Assembly: GCA_019916065.1 (NCBI GenBank)
Contig: CM034244.1
Span: 34,843,433-34,907,432 of the forward strand
DNA: 64,000 bases
Origin: Vitellaria paradoxa
Lineage: Eukaryota > Streptophyta > Magnoliopsida > Ericales > Sapotaceae
Reading direction: 5' to 3'
The position numbers were made by a program, and so were the translations under genes. The notes beneath the pieces were generated by a model, which was given only the letters and a program-made list of their open reading frames with translations, searched no databases and was not told the DNA's origin. Below are positions 13,201-23,313 of the stretch, piece after piece; the first letter of the stretch is position 1, and every line of letters begins with the position of its first letter.

Positions 13201-16200
13201 CTAAATTTATATCTCACGTGCAATGGGAGCTCATACATGATTGTACAAAAAGCATTGTTACAAAAAAATATATACAAACAAATTTGTCCAGACTCTTAGA
13301 TGTGAGTCTAATCCCACATCTAATCACAAAAATCAACCTACACCCAAAACAACCCTACAAAATAATATAATACACCCCAAAATACGTTAATATTGATATA
13401 CAAAACACCTAGTTATTACACATAATACTTATTAAAACATATCACTAAAGTCAGGCGTGAATGATTGAACATGCGTATAGTTAACGCGGATCATATATTA
13501 TATTATGGCATCAATTAGATAGTGTTTAAATGATAAAAAAGAAGTATAAAAATTTATTGTAAAAATAAAATGTGACGAAATTTGAACAAAAAATATAAAA
13601 AATTAATCAATTTTAATTAATTTTGATAAACTAAACACTCCTTTATTCGCTGAATGAGTGGTCTTGTTACATCACTATAAATTGAAAGGAGCAAAGGCAC
13701 TGGTTCTCCCTTTTATACATTCAATTACTTTTCAATGAATCTGTCTTTGTCAATCACAACGTTATTCGTTCAAAAACAAAGGGAAAAAAAAAAAAAGTGG
13801 TCTGATCCATATCCTCCCACATCGGTACTAAAGGCATGATATAGACTCTGTTTGGGTTGTTAAAATATTCTGAAAATTTTTAAAAATATCTAAAAATTTT
13901 TAAAAATTATTCATTTTTTATTTCACTGTATGAATTACAAACTTATAATTTATTTCACTTTATTTCATTTTATCTCACTTTTTACCATTTCAAACACATG
14001 CATAACATCCTTTTTAAGACTTCACTTACTCTAATCCAAATTGCTAAATGAGTAAATTTTGAATTTTCTTTTGTTTATAAAGTCACCACCTATTATGATC
14101 TAATAACTTTGGTGAACGAGGGGCTAAGTGGACTTTTAACAAGGGTCCATTTATCTATTAGATTTGTAGTGGTAAAATTTCAATTATTCAAGGATCACTT
14201 AGACTTGGTAACAAGGTAAATTAAAAATTAGTTCTAAATGGGATAGGAATGGATCAATTTGTGAATTTTGACAGCGTACCTTACCTGGTACCATCCCTAA
14301 TCACTACTCCTTTTAAGCTTCTAAGCTTAAAAGAGAGATTTATTTATCTTTTTTGGTACATTAAAAAAGAAATTACTCTTAAATTATTTTATTTAAATTT
14401 GAAGTATAAATCAACATTGGTTTTGATCACGTATGCAATATATATATAGGCGCTGTCTTTGGAGTTTTTTTTTTTTTTTTTTTTGGGTTTAAAATGTGAT
14501 TTGTGTAATTTTCTTTTTTTTTTTTTTAGTGTGGTTCATTTCAATAGATTATGGTGGAAACTTTTTAATTTTTCATATTATAATTTTTTGAAATTTGTAA
14601 AAATTTTACTTGGGATTTATAGATATTTTTTAGGATTTGTAGAGATATAGGGATTTATTTAAATGTAGGTGAAAAAAATTTTGTAGAAGTTTGAAAAAAT
14701 TTAAGATTTTTTTGGTTATTTTGAAGCACTCTAAACGGTACAATAATGTGAGGGTATACTTATGCAGATCCATTGTCGGAGACAAGGAGCAGTAGCGTAT
14801 ACGTGCCCAGGGATGAGGCTTTCTCAGAGGTGAAACAGCTAACGTTCTCAGCAAAGACTGTATACTCAGTGTTTCATGCGCTGGTGCCATCGTTAGAGAC
14901 AGCCATTGTAGACACCAGCCTCGGCTTTCCCTACTTCACTGCCGTTGATTCATTGTTCAACGAAGGGGTTAATCTCCCTCCAGTTTCCAAAAACATAACT
15001 CTCAGAGATCTTCTTCCCAGGCTTGTCAAGGCTATTACTGATGCTGGTGAAGGTGTATTGCGATTTGAGACACCTGCAATGTTTGAAAGTACGTATTTAT
15101 ACATATATACATACATACATATATAAATATAACCCCTCATAATTTGGATTAAAGTGAAAAGTTAATTATAACTTTGAAAGTTAGCTTAATTGGTAATATC
15201 TTAAATTCGCTCCTGAGTGATCAGTTCGAGTCTTCTTAAGATTACAGGAGGGTTTACCTATTTGTTAACTTTAGACCTCATGAAATAGTTGAGATGCACA
15301 CACCCTAGGTCACTCGAAAAAAAAAAGAAAAAGAAAAGAAGTTAATTAGATTTTCTAAAATTAATTGAATTTATAATTGAGTTAAAATTGGTTATGGAAA
15401 AAAATTTTTCACAAAAATAAATAGATAAGATTATGTTTTTTAAAAGATACAATTTATCTTTATTTTTCTTAACTATGTTTTTAAATGTAAGTTTATATGA
15501 CAAGTGTGACATAAATTTAATAAATTTTTTTAATAAATTTTTAATATTTTTTAACAATTTTACATTTTAATTCAAATAAAATATATTATACATTGAATTT
15601 TAAACTAGAAAAGAATTAAGTATTTTTTGTTTTAACTCCATTGGGTAAAGCATAATTATTTGAAATTTTTAAATAACCCCCAATTTTCATTTTTTTATTT
15701 TTTCCAAAAAAAAATTTTAATAAATTTTCTAAATATAATATCTCAATCTTGGGCGTGTATATATCAAATTTTGAATTCGTCAGCTGCGCCCGTTCTCGCT
15801 CTAATCTGACATATTTTGATGACATATATATATATATATATATAATTTTGTTGGCTTTTCAGGGGACAAATTCTCTTGGTTTAGAGATGAGGAATTCTCT
15901 CGTCAAACTCTTGCTGGTCTGAACCCATGTAGCATTCAGCTGGTTACGGTACGTGCATGTCTCCCAAAATTTGGAAAAAAAAAAAAAAAACTGGAAAACA
16001 ATAATAATAAATGGATAAATTGTACTAGGAAGTCCAGGGCACTAAAATGAGATTTATAGGCTAGGAGAATTGAAACGACCGTTTTAGTGAAGAAAAATTA
16101 ATTACAAATTTATACTTTATTAACAATAATCTTAATATATTTATATATATATATATCCAAATGATAAAATTAATTAATAATGTGACCAATCAAAAATTAA

Positions 16201-17547
16201 TGCAGGAATGGCCATTGAAGAGTAAACTTGATCCTAAGATCTACGGTCCACCTGAATCGGCAATCACCACAGAATTGGTTGAGCGAGAAATCAAAGGTCT
16301 CACAACAGTTGAAGAGGTACTGCCAAAGCAATTTTATCATTCAAATTCCTGTAATTGTAATATAGGGGGTTTGGTTCATCAAATTTAAAAAAAAAATGAA
16401 AAAAATGATTTTTACTAATTTTTGTTCGACTTTTTTCGACTTTCTTTATCAAACACAATATTAATTTTTATTAACTTTTTTTTTAATTTTTATTAACTTT
16501 TAAAAACAGCGACGCATGTCAACTTACTATATAGTTAATGAGAACTTGAAAAAATGAGATAACAACCTATAAGTCGTGTGGGAGCTCCAGGGGCAGAGTC
16601 AGAATTTTTGCTGAGGGGAGGTAACGGGCGCTGGGGGGCACCAGGCGCTGAGGGGGGACACTGAGCACCCAAGAAAAAATAACAATCGACTTATTTTTCG
16701 ATTAAGAGTAGGAGAAAAACGATGTTATTTTTAGAGAGAAAATAAATTATTCTTGAGTATTAACAAGTGAATATATTTCTCACAGTTAATGATTCAAGCA
16801 CATGAAATTTATTAGAGATATCACTCGTTGCAAAAAATATAATTATTATTAAATTTTATTATCTATAGAATTTATTGTGTTATATACTAAATTTACTGAT
16901 ATTATAAACAAATATATGCAATAATGTATAAAAAAGATACACTTTATTTCACAAAAAATATTAAGTTTGGAGGCATTTTGAGTTAACTTTAAATTTTGAG
17001 TTAACAAGAAGGTCATTTTAATAATTTTATCTTAAAGATTGAGAGGTCACTTGCCCTCCTTGCCCCATGTAACTCTTCCCGTGGGAGCTCCCATGCTATG
17101 TCAGTCTCCCCTTTTCACGCAATAATACGAGGTTGGCAAAATTTTACACACCAAACGCCCCGTAATTGCATCGATACGTTTTGGATGGGAGTTTTTCAAA
17201 TCTTGGCACATGCAGGCAATAAAACAAAAGAGGCTGTTTATGCTGGACTACCATGACCTACTCTTGCCGTACGTGAAGAAAGTGAGAGAGATCAAAGGGA
17301 CAACACTGTACGGATCAAGGACCCTCTTTTACCTCACACCTGCTTGCACATTAAGGCCGATAGTGATTGAGTTAACTCGGCCACCAATGGATGGTAAGCC
17401 TCAATGGAAGGATGTGTATATGCCTACTTGGGATGCCACAGGCTGCTGGCTGTGGAGGCTAGCCAAGACTCATGTCCTTGCTCACGACTCTGGTTACCAC
17501 CAACTAGTTAGTCACTGGTACATTTCTTTTTCTCTGTGTATAAACTT

Positions 17548-17583
<36 letters not shown>

Positions 17584-19946
17584 ATTTAGCCTTTCCTCTT
17601 TCTCTTTCTTTTTAGGTGTTTGGCACGAGGAATTGTTAATACGTGGCAGGTTCTTAGCATACCAATTTTTGCTAGAAACTATCAAAAATTTTATCGAACA
17701 CACAAAAATTGTTAACTCTTGTAAAAAATTACTAAAATATTTTATTTATTTTACGAAACACCTAATAATTATAAAAAATTATTAAAAATTTTTATTTGTT
17801 TTACCAAAATATTAAAAGTTTCATCCACCAATTTTTGTTTAAAAAAATAAAAATAAAAATTGGCTGAAAATTGGACATTTAAATAGACTAAATGTGCCAT
17901 TGTTTCACACCATTAACATTTAAGTTTCTTGTAATATGGCTTCGCAGCAATCTAATTAAAATTAAGAAATGTAGGAGTGTGACGGATGAATTTCGTTTTT
18001 GGCATGCGATGATTTCAATTCTTCTTTTATTTACTTATTTATTTATTTATTTATTTATTTTTTGCAGGCTAAGAACTCATTGTGCCACAGAACCTTATAT
18101 AATTGCAACTAACAGGCAACTGAGTGCGATGCATCCAATTTACAGACTCCTTCATCCTCATTTCCGGTACACGATGGAGATTAATGCTTTGGCTCGAGAA
18201 GCACTTATTAACGGAGGCGGCATTATTGAGTCATCCTTCTCTCCCGGCAAGTACTCTATGGAGCTCAGCGCTGTTGCCTACGACCAGCAGTGGAGATTCG
18301 ACCTCCAAGCACTCCCCGCAGACCTAATTCACCGGTAAACTTTTTACTTAACTAACATGTTTCGTTAAATAAATTAGTATAGTCAGACAACAATGTTTAT
18401 ATAAATAGAATGACGCTATAATGGGTTAATTTTTTAAAAACCTTAAGCTCATATGCATGCCACATAAACCTTATTTTTTTTTTCCAAGTAGAAAAATATA
18501 TGGAATTCGCATTTGTAGGGTCATGTGTGTGTACATTGAAGTTAGGGGTTTAGGATAACATTGAAGTTACATAACTCTTAAGTTTATTGTAAAAACTTAA
18601 GAGTTACAAAATTTGAAAAAAACCTACTCTTTTTCTCTCACTCTATAACTTTTATATTTTTTGTGTAATTTATCATGGACTAAACTGAATACCATCCATC
18701 TATTTATAACCAAAATCTAAATCTAAAAAACAAAATACAAATTGTAAACTAATTATCACTAAATATTGCAAAATGTCAATAATGGTAGTTAAGTGACTGA
18801 AATGGAGACTTTAACGACTCTGCAATGGTAATTTTTTAAAATTGACTTTGAGAATTACAAATTATTTTCACATTATATAGAACTACGGGCGGACCGACAT
18901 TGGTTCTCACATGAGGTATAACTAGGATAGTTCGGCCAAAAAATTTTCTTTTAGTTTAAAAGATGTTTTTGTTAACCATAAATTTTCTGTATTTCAAATT
19001 ATTCTATTTTTAAACTCTTTATTCAGTCTAAATTTTTGTAGACCAACTTACTTTATTTTTAAATTTTTCTTCAACCCAATCAAATTCTAAATTTCAGCCA
19101 AACTCTAAATCTTGAGCTGCCCCCTACATAGAACTACTCTATAATTATGCTGGGTGAATGATTAATATCTCACTAATATTGCTAGGGGAATGGCTGTGGA
19201 GGATCCAACCGCACCACACGGCTTAAGGCTAACAATTGAGGATTATCCTTTCGCCAACGATGGTCTGATCCTCTGGGACGCTATTAAGGAGTGGGTAACA
19301 AGCTACGTCAATCGCTATTACCCAGACGCAACCTTTATAGGTTCGGACGAAGAGCTTCAATCTTGGTGGACGGAAATTCGAATGGTGGGTCACGGAGACA
19401 AGAAAGACGAGCCGGGGTGGCCGGAGCTCAAAACCCCGGCGGATCTGATCGGAATTCTTACAACCATGATATGGGTAGCATCCGGCCACCACTCCGCCGT
19501 CAACTTCGGTCAATACGCTTACGCCGGTTACTTCCCGAACAGACCCTACCGTTGCTCGCAGAAACATGCCGACGGAAGAGCCGTCCGCTCGAGAAAAGAT
19601 GATGTTCATGGAAAAGCCGGAAGTCGAGCTCTTGCTCTGCCTTCCCTCGCAGATTCAGGCGACGAGAGTGATGGCGATTTTGGATGTTTTGTCGAATCAT
19701 TCGCCGGACGAGGAGTACATCGGGGAGAAGATTGAAGGGGTGTGGGAAGAGGATCCGATTATTAGGGCGGCTTTTGAAGTGTTCAATGGGAAGTTGAAGG
19801 AGCTTGAAGGAATCATTGATTCTCGGAATGTTGATGAGAAATTGAAGAACAGATGTGGAGCTGGAGTTGTGCCGTACGAGCTTTTGAAGCCGTTTTCGGA
19901 GCCTGGGGTCACGGGGAAGGGAGTTCCCAATAGCATCTCGATCTGA
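3908..19946 (+). CDS. LOX2: 13-lipoxygenase, chloroplast type (LOX copy 1), frameshifted near the C-terminus
   Basis: Plant linoleate/linolenate 13-lipoxygenase: adds O2 to polyunsaturated fatty acids, feeding jasmonate and C6-volatile synthesis in plastids. Exons: 3908-4265, 8988-9256, 12211-12448, 14768-15088, 15863-15948, 16206-16316, 17216-17517, 18068-18334, 19186-19946; all introns GT-AG and phases consistent, so start and splicing are well supported. Correcting for one extra base gives about 903 aa, usual for type-2 13-LOX: transit peptide (about 1-50, rich in S/R/K, few acids), PLAT domain, catalytic domain. Fe ligands His561, His566, His753, Asn757 are present. Ala604 matches the S-stereospecific Coffa site and Ser618-Phe619 the 13-LOX pocket signature. 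One extra base near 19544-19547 shifts the frame after about Pro771; as read, the protein ends at 19735 and lacks the C-terminal Ile ligand. This is either a real lesion or an assembly error. Confidence 0.95.
4283..4552 (+). repeat. Imperfect tandem duplication with (CT)n microsatellites
   Basis: A CT-repeat block followed by AAGTGCTGTTTGCAAGATC...TTTTGCAAACTTTTGTAAA (from about 4283) is repeated as a CT block followed by AAGTGCTATTTGCAAAATC...TTTTGCAAACTTTTATAAA (from about 4443). The offset is about 155 bp. It starts a few bases inside intron 1. Confidence 0.75.
5251..5672 (+). repeat. 211-bp tandem duplication in intron 1
   Basis: The units start with TGATCGAAAAGACAATTAAAG at 5251 and TGATCGAAAAAATAATTAAAG at 5462. 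They share ATCATGAGGTATATTGTTACA and AAACTGTTGTAGAGTG at the same spacing. High similarity suggests a fairly recent duplication. No function is evident. Confidence 0.85.
8988..9256 (+). CDS. LOX2: LOX copy 1 exon 2: PLAT domain core
   Basis: Starts [15 protein letters not shown] and includes [19 protein letters not shown] and [16 protein letters not shown], hallmark PLAT/LH2 beta-barrel sequence of plant LOX. The split codon A|AG gives Lys. It ends AAC AAG|GTACGT in phase 0. The length of 269 nt is identical in copy 2. Confidence 0.95.
9257..12210 (+). other. LOX copy 1 intron 2 (about 3 kb)
   Basis: No gene seen. It contains a C-run just after the donor (about 9270-9281), stretches typical of small degraded TIR elements (about 9385-9650 and 10265-10680), and (AT)n tracts near 9927-9946 and 11023-11045. 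Open frames here are Lys/Phe- or Tyr-Ile-rich by composition only. Confidence 0.7.
12211..12448 (+). CDS. LOX2: LOX copy 1 exon 3: PLAT to catalytic domain linker
   Basis: Begins [16 protein letters not shown], the canonical junction after the PLAT domain, and continues with [20 protein letters not shown] and DLGDPD. The acceptor is GAGCAG|TCA and the donor ACAG|GTATGA, phase 1. Its 238 nt match copy 2. Confidence 0.95.
12449..14767 (+). other. LOX copy 1 intron 3 with small TIR-like elements
   Basis: It contains an (AT)n tract at about 12480-12496, a stretch from about 12571 (AGGGGTTGTTTGGAACTC) to about 12975 (CCGAGTGGACCC), and another at about 13848-14000 (CTCTGTTTGGGTTG ... CCATTTCAAACA). 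Both look like members of a small TIR-element family that recurs in the window. No gene seen. Confidence 0.6.
14768..15088 (+). CDS. LOX2: LOX copy 1 exon 4
   Basis: Encodes [20 protein letters not shown] and [16 protein letters not shown], the start of the lipoxygenase catalytic fold with the conserved YVPRDE motif. The acceptor is ATGCAG|AT (split GAT codon) and the donor GAA A|GTACGT. It is one codon shorter than in copy 2 (EGVLRF against EGAALRF). Confidence 0.95.
15863..15948 (+). CDS. LOX2: LOX copy 1 exon 5
   Basis: A small 86-nt exon encoding [19 protein letters not shown] followed by [10 protein letters not shown]. It is the conserved LOX '[17 protein letters not shown]' block. The acceptor is TTTTCAG|GG and the donor ACG|GTACGT. 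Confidence 0.95.
16206..16316 (+). CDS. LOX2: LOX copy 1 exon 6
   Basis: 111 nt encoding [20 protein letters not shown] and the acidic [11 protein letters not shown] stretch. The acceptor is TGCAG|GAA and the donor GAAGAG|GTACTG. Confidence 0.95.
16589..17080. mobile_element. Non-autonomous TIR element in LOX copy 1 intron 6
   Basis: A 492-bp segment between two copies of GTGGGAGCTCC (16578-16588 and 17081-17091), an 11-bp target-site-like duplication. The ends are weakly inverted: AGGGGCAGAGTCA on the left, and the right end reverse-complements to GGGAAGAGTTA, about 9 of 11 matching. A 9-11-bp duplication suggests a Mutator-like origin; the superfamily is inferred. There is no coding capacity. 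Confidence 0.7.
17216..17517 (+). CDS. LOX2: LOX copy 1 exon 7: first part of the iron-binding His motif
   Basis: Encodes [29 protein letters not shown] and [20 protein letters not shown], ending YHQLVSHW. It contributes the first histidines of the LOX H-x4-H-x4-H-x17-H-x8-H motif, including ligand His561. The Trp codon is split TG|G by the donor TG|GTACAT. Confidence 0.95.
17610..17860. repeat. Degraded small repeat in intron 7
   Basis: A stretch from TTAGGTGTTTGGCACGAGG through several ACTAAAA/ATTAAAA-TTTTATTT-TTTACCAAA modules. The same TGTTTGG/ATTACTAAAATTTT vocabulary recurs at about 9385-9650, 42890-43200 and 52985-53330, suggesting a dispersed element family. The ends are not sharply defined. 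Confidence 0.4.
18068..18334 (+). CDS. LOX2: LOX copy 1 exon 8: His motif and regiospecificity pocket
   Basis: Begins LRTHCATEP (ligand His566) and runs through [16 protein letters not shown], completing the His motif. [13 protein letters not shown] carries the Coffa Ala604, and [15 protein letters not shown] places Ser618-Phe619 at the position that gives a 13-LOX pocket. The donor CG|GTAAAC splits an Arg codon. Confidence 0.95.
19186..19946 (+). CDS. LOX2: LOX copy 1 exon 9: last exon with a +1 frameshift
   Basis: Starts GMAVEDP and includes [12 protein letters not shown] and the ligand block [10 protein letters not shown] (His753, Asn757), then GYFPNRP. At AACAGACCCTACCG (19538-19551) there is one base too many. 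Dropping one base restores the expected [13 protein letters not shown], and the shifted frame then stays open to NSISI-stop at 19946. As sequenced, the first frame ends at 19735 with an unrelated tail of about 60 residues. Confidence 0.93.
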
Positions 19947-20074
19947 GAAGCTGCACAATCGGCTTTGAAACTCGTGCTCGAATTAATGCATTCTAAAGCT
20001 TGAAATTTTAACTGGTAATTATAAGGATGCATGAAGAGTGTTTTGAACAAGATCAAGCTTGTTTTAAGATGAAA

Positions 20075-20080
20075 AATAAA
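20075..20080 (+). terminator. Poly(A) signal AATAAA of LOX copy 1
   Basis: AATAAA lies 129 bp after the intended LOX stop codon at 19946, a plausible 3'UTR length. Plant signals are loose, so this is a likely rather than certain site. Confidence 0.5.
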
Positions 20081-20289
20081 TGAAGGATTGAAAGTAACAA
20101 GACTTCTTCCTCTGTTTTGCAACTGATCCAAGAAGAGTTTTGGTGTTTTTAATTTTTCCTATCCAAGTCCACTCCTATAATCGAAATAACTTGATACAAA
20201 TGCCTTATATATAAGCATCGTATGTATGACTACATTACATGCAATATTATTGTTCGGCAACAAAAATTCATTTCCTGAATTGCTCACCA

Positions 20290-21577
20290 CGTTAATCGAA
20301 AAATTCAATCGCTAACTTGCTGAATATAAAGGAAATAGAGGTTATGCCCGGAATGGGGGTCTCCAATTTGAAAACTTTCCGATGCTTAAGTCAGTAGATA
20401 TTTTAAGAGAATTAAGAAAAGGAATGTATTGAGCGTTTAGTTGGCAATAGTGAGCGTACCTGAATTTCTGAGTTAAGTGTGGTATTTATAGTATGGTAAA
20501 ATAAATAAAGTAATACCTGAGATCAGATTGTAATGATGCCTCCTGATATTTGCCTATTCTCTTTCTTTAAATGCCTTTCACTTCTCATTTAATGCCCTCA
20601 TTTTTTATTTAATGCGCGTGGGTGATTGGAGGCATCTGAATAGACATAATGCAACTCTAGAACTGTCCACCTGTCACATCTATCTGTCACTTGTAACGAA
20701 ACAAAATAACTTGGTTAGCTTTTAGTCAATAAATCTGGTTCATTTATTACTATTGGACATTTATGGTTAGAGGTGTATTTACAAAATAGTGGGACCTATA
20801 CTCAGCAAATTTGCGTATACTAGACTAACGCCGAGCACCTTAAAACCACACTCGGGAAAACACCTATGTGTCCCATGTCGGAGTGCTTGGCATGGTGCTG
20901 CGTGGCCCAAATTCACTATGGCCTTGTTTGGCTTACAAAAATTTATCAAAACTTACCAATTTCTAACTACTTTTTGTACTTTCTTTCAATTAAAATTTAA
21001 CACCTATCACTTTTATGTCACATCTTTCCATTTTATTATACTTTTTGGCCAAAATTTGATCAACTAAACGGGCCCTATGTTCCAACACTATGCTCCAACT
21101 CTGGTTGGGATAATGTATTTTCCATGCAAAGTAAAAAATATACGAAACGGTCCTTACCAGGCATATATAGTGTCCTTTCGCCTACTTCGTAGTTACCTCA
21201 CTTTTTACGCGCTTTCTCTTTATTGGCCACTCTTTCACGTCATTTGTGGCACGTGACACATCTATTCGTCTTTTCAGCGCATTGCACTGCCTGTGTGAAA
21301 CCCTAAGTCTGTAGCGTTACAGTACATAATTAACAATTTGAAATTAGAGGCAAAAATAAATACTATTTTTGCTACTCATTCGACTTTTTGGCTTTTATAC
21401 ATATATATGTACGTATCGTCTTTTCCATTTGATTTTTCTTGAAACTTACTTTCTCTGAGCTCTTTTAGCTTTCTCTGTGATCATTTCTTTTTCCTATTAA
21501 AAATTCCTTTGCGCTTTTCATTTCGGTAGTACTAAGTCTCATCTCTTTTTACTTTTCTTTCCCCGTTAGATAATACC
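20290..21577 (+). mobile_element. Probable LTR/leader remnant of a Gypsy-like element
   Basis: No host gene seen. TCCGATGCTTAAGTCAGTA near 20390 is a phrase I recognise from plant Gypsy-type LTRs, and a diverged relative (TCCGATACTTAAGTCAGTA) is at about 46650. The stretch leads into the gag-like open frame at 21578. A small TIR-like insertion lies at about 20923-21075, from CCTTGTTTGGCTTAC to AAACGGGCCC. LTR boundaries are not resolved. Confidence 0.5.
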
Positions 21578-22491
21578 ATGGGTAGACTAGTGAACGAACT
21601 TGGATCGGAGGAAAAAATTAGGGCTTCCAAACAAAAGCACAACATTTCCCCTAATGTAGACATTAGGCTTTCCTGTGAAGGGGATTGTGAATCAGGGGAA
21701 TTTCCCATAATAGCCATTATGGAAGGTGGCATTAGATTTCCCTTTCATCATTTCTTTCGCTTTGTTATAAGCATACTTGACCTTTCTCCTACACGTGTCA
21801 CCCATAATTTTTATAGAATAGTAAATGGGGTTATTGAGATCAACAGGCGTTATGGGTTCCACCTCTCTGAATGGGATCTGCTTTACTTCTATACGGTTCA
21901 AAAAGTTAGAAGGGATGAGAACAAATGATATCTGAAATCCCAATTGGAGAAAGCCTAGTCCACATGCTCCCTGACAATAAAAAGTCAGAAGATGATACCT
22001 GCATCATCTCAGAGCACTGGACACATGATCCAGACGAAGATCTGTTCCCTTTAGTGCCTCTACGATCTTTGGGCCCAAGTCGGCATGCCTTAGACCGCCA
22101 TTTGTTTGCTTACTCTTCCTTCAAACTCTTCAAATATAGACTGAGACCAACCTTTTCTGTGTTCTTGTGCAGGTGAGCAAGCAAAAAAGTTCTACGCAAA
22201 AGGTGTTCGTGCCGATACACAGCACATAGGAAAAGTATTAAAGTTTTTTAAAGGACCTGAGCTCTACCCATTTGCAAGAGCTCTTTCGATTTTACTCGAT
22301 TTTGTGCCCCACTATCGGTCTTTCATTTCCCCTCCTTAAGGATTTGCTGATCGGGGAGGCTATTAGAAAACTTCAATGGTGGTTCAATGCCAACCCTGAA
22401 GAGAAACAAGAATTTTACGCCTTAAAACACAAAGACTGGGTGTCGCCGCCACCCATTGCCATTCCATTTGCTGTTTTTGAAGAGCTCCCTC
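21578..22491 (+). pseudogene. Gag-like gene of a Gypsy-type element, 5' part, interrupted by a CACTA insertion
   Basis: An ATG at 21578 opens a frame with GGIRFPFHHFFRFVISILDL and NGVIEINRRYGFHLSEWDLL. This resembles the 'putative gypsy type transposon' / plant transposon-protein domain found near gag in Gypsy-type elements. The frame is broken near 21928, continues with LVPLRSLGPSRHAL, and again at 22272-22491 with KLQWWFNANPEEKQEF. It stops abruptly at the CACTA border; the continuation is on the far side at 33716. The family call rests on motif resemblance only. Confidence 0.6.
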
Positions 22492-22509
22492 CATTACTGG
22501 AAATGGCAG

Positions 22510-22870
22510 TATTAGCAACGGCTTAGCGACCGCCTGAAGCAGGTCACATTTAAGTAGTCACTAAAAAGTATTAGCGACCGTCAAAACAGTCGCTAAATTT
22601 TTTACAACGTCGGCTGCGACCGCTTGGGAAAAAACGTCAGACAATTAGCGACCGTTAGAAGCGGTCGCTAATAGCTAGTCGCGGTCGCTGTTTATTTGGC
22701 GGGAAAATTCCTATAGATGGCGCCAAGTGGCGCGAACGTTTTACGACCGCAAGTACCGGTCGTTAATAGTATGAAGCGGTCACAATTACTTACCCGAGAA
22801 AACCGAGGCCATTTGGCGCCAAGGAATTAGCGACCCTTTTGGTGTATTAGCGACTGCTTTAAGAGGTTGC
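22510..22870. repeat. CACTA left subterminal repeats
   Basis: Clustered TTAGCGACCGYY and RGCGGTCGCTAAT motifs, several forming short palindromes such as TTAGCGACCGTTAGAAGCGGTCGCTAA. In CACTA elements such subterminal repeats bind the regulatory/transposase protein. The block is strikingly GC-rich in an AT-rich setting and rich in CpG. Confidence 0.85.
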
Positions 22871-23313
22871 TAATACATAGTTTTATATTTTTTTTATAAT
22901 AGAATCTCAATAATTTATTATAATAAAATATCAATAATTTTTTTTACGAATCGAATTATTTAAATTATCTATTTAATAATTATTTATTATTTATTTATAA
23001 TAATTATTTATTTAATAGTTGCTAATTATTTATAATTATAGTGCTAATTATTATAATATTATATTTATTATTTATGTATAAATATTTATATTAAATTAAA
23101 TTTAATTATATTTATTAATTTGCACATGGAACTAAAGAATTTTTTCATAAAATCAATCAAAAAAACAAACATGGCTCTTAATTATGATTATAAATACAAA
23201 CACAATATCAAATTAGATTACAATTAAAACAAAATTTTATTATATGTAAATGTTCAAAATACAAAAACTAAAATATATATAAATGAACTGATCAAAATAT
23301 ATACAAATGGATC
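22871..23313. other. AT-rich spacer inside CACTA
   Basis: TTATTTATTATTTA-type low-complexity sequence between the subterminal repeats and the end of the second transposon gene. No gene seen. Confidence 0.6.

Noticed and set aside
19538..19566. Tiny intron explaining the copy 1 frame change
   Set aside because: Only one base has to be removed to restore the frame and LOX sequence is continuous on both sides; no room or sites for an intron.
19229..19958. Long minus-strand frames opposite LOX exon 9 (19229-19609 and 19500-19958)
   Set aside because: Antisense shadows of the GC-richer coding exon; no motif and no independent start or splice context. The same applies opposite copy 2 (61512-61829, 62600-62941).
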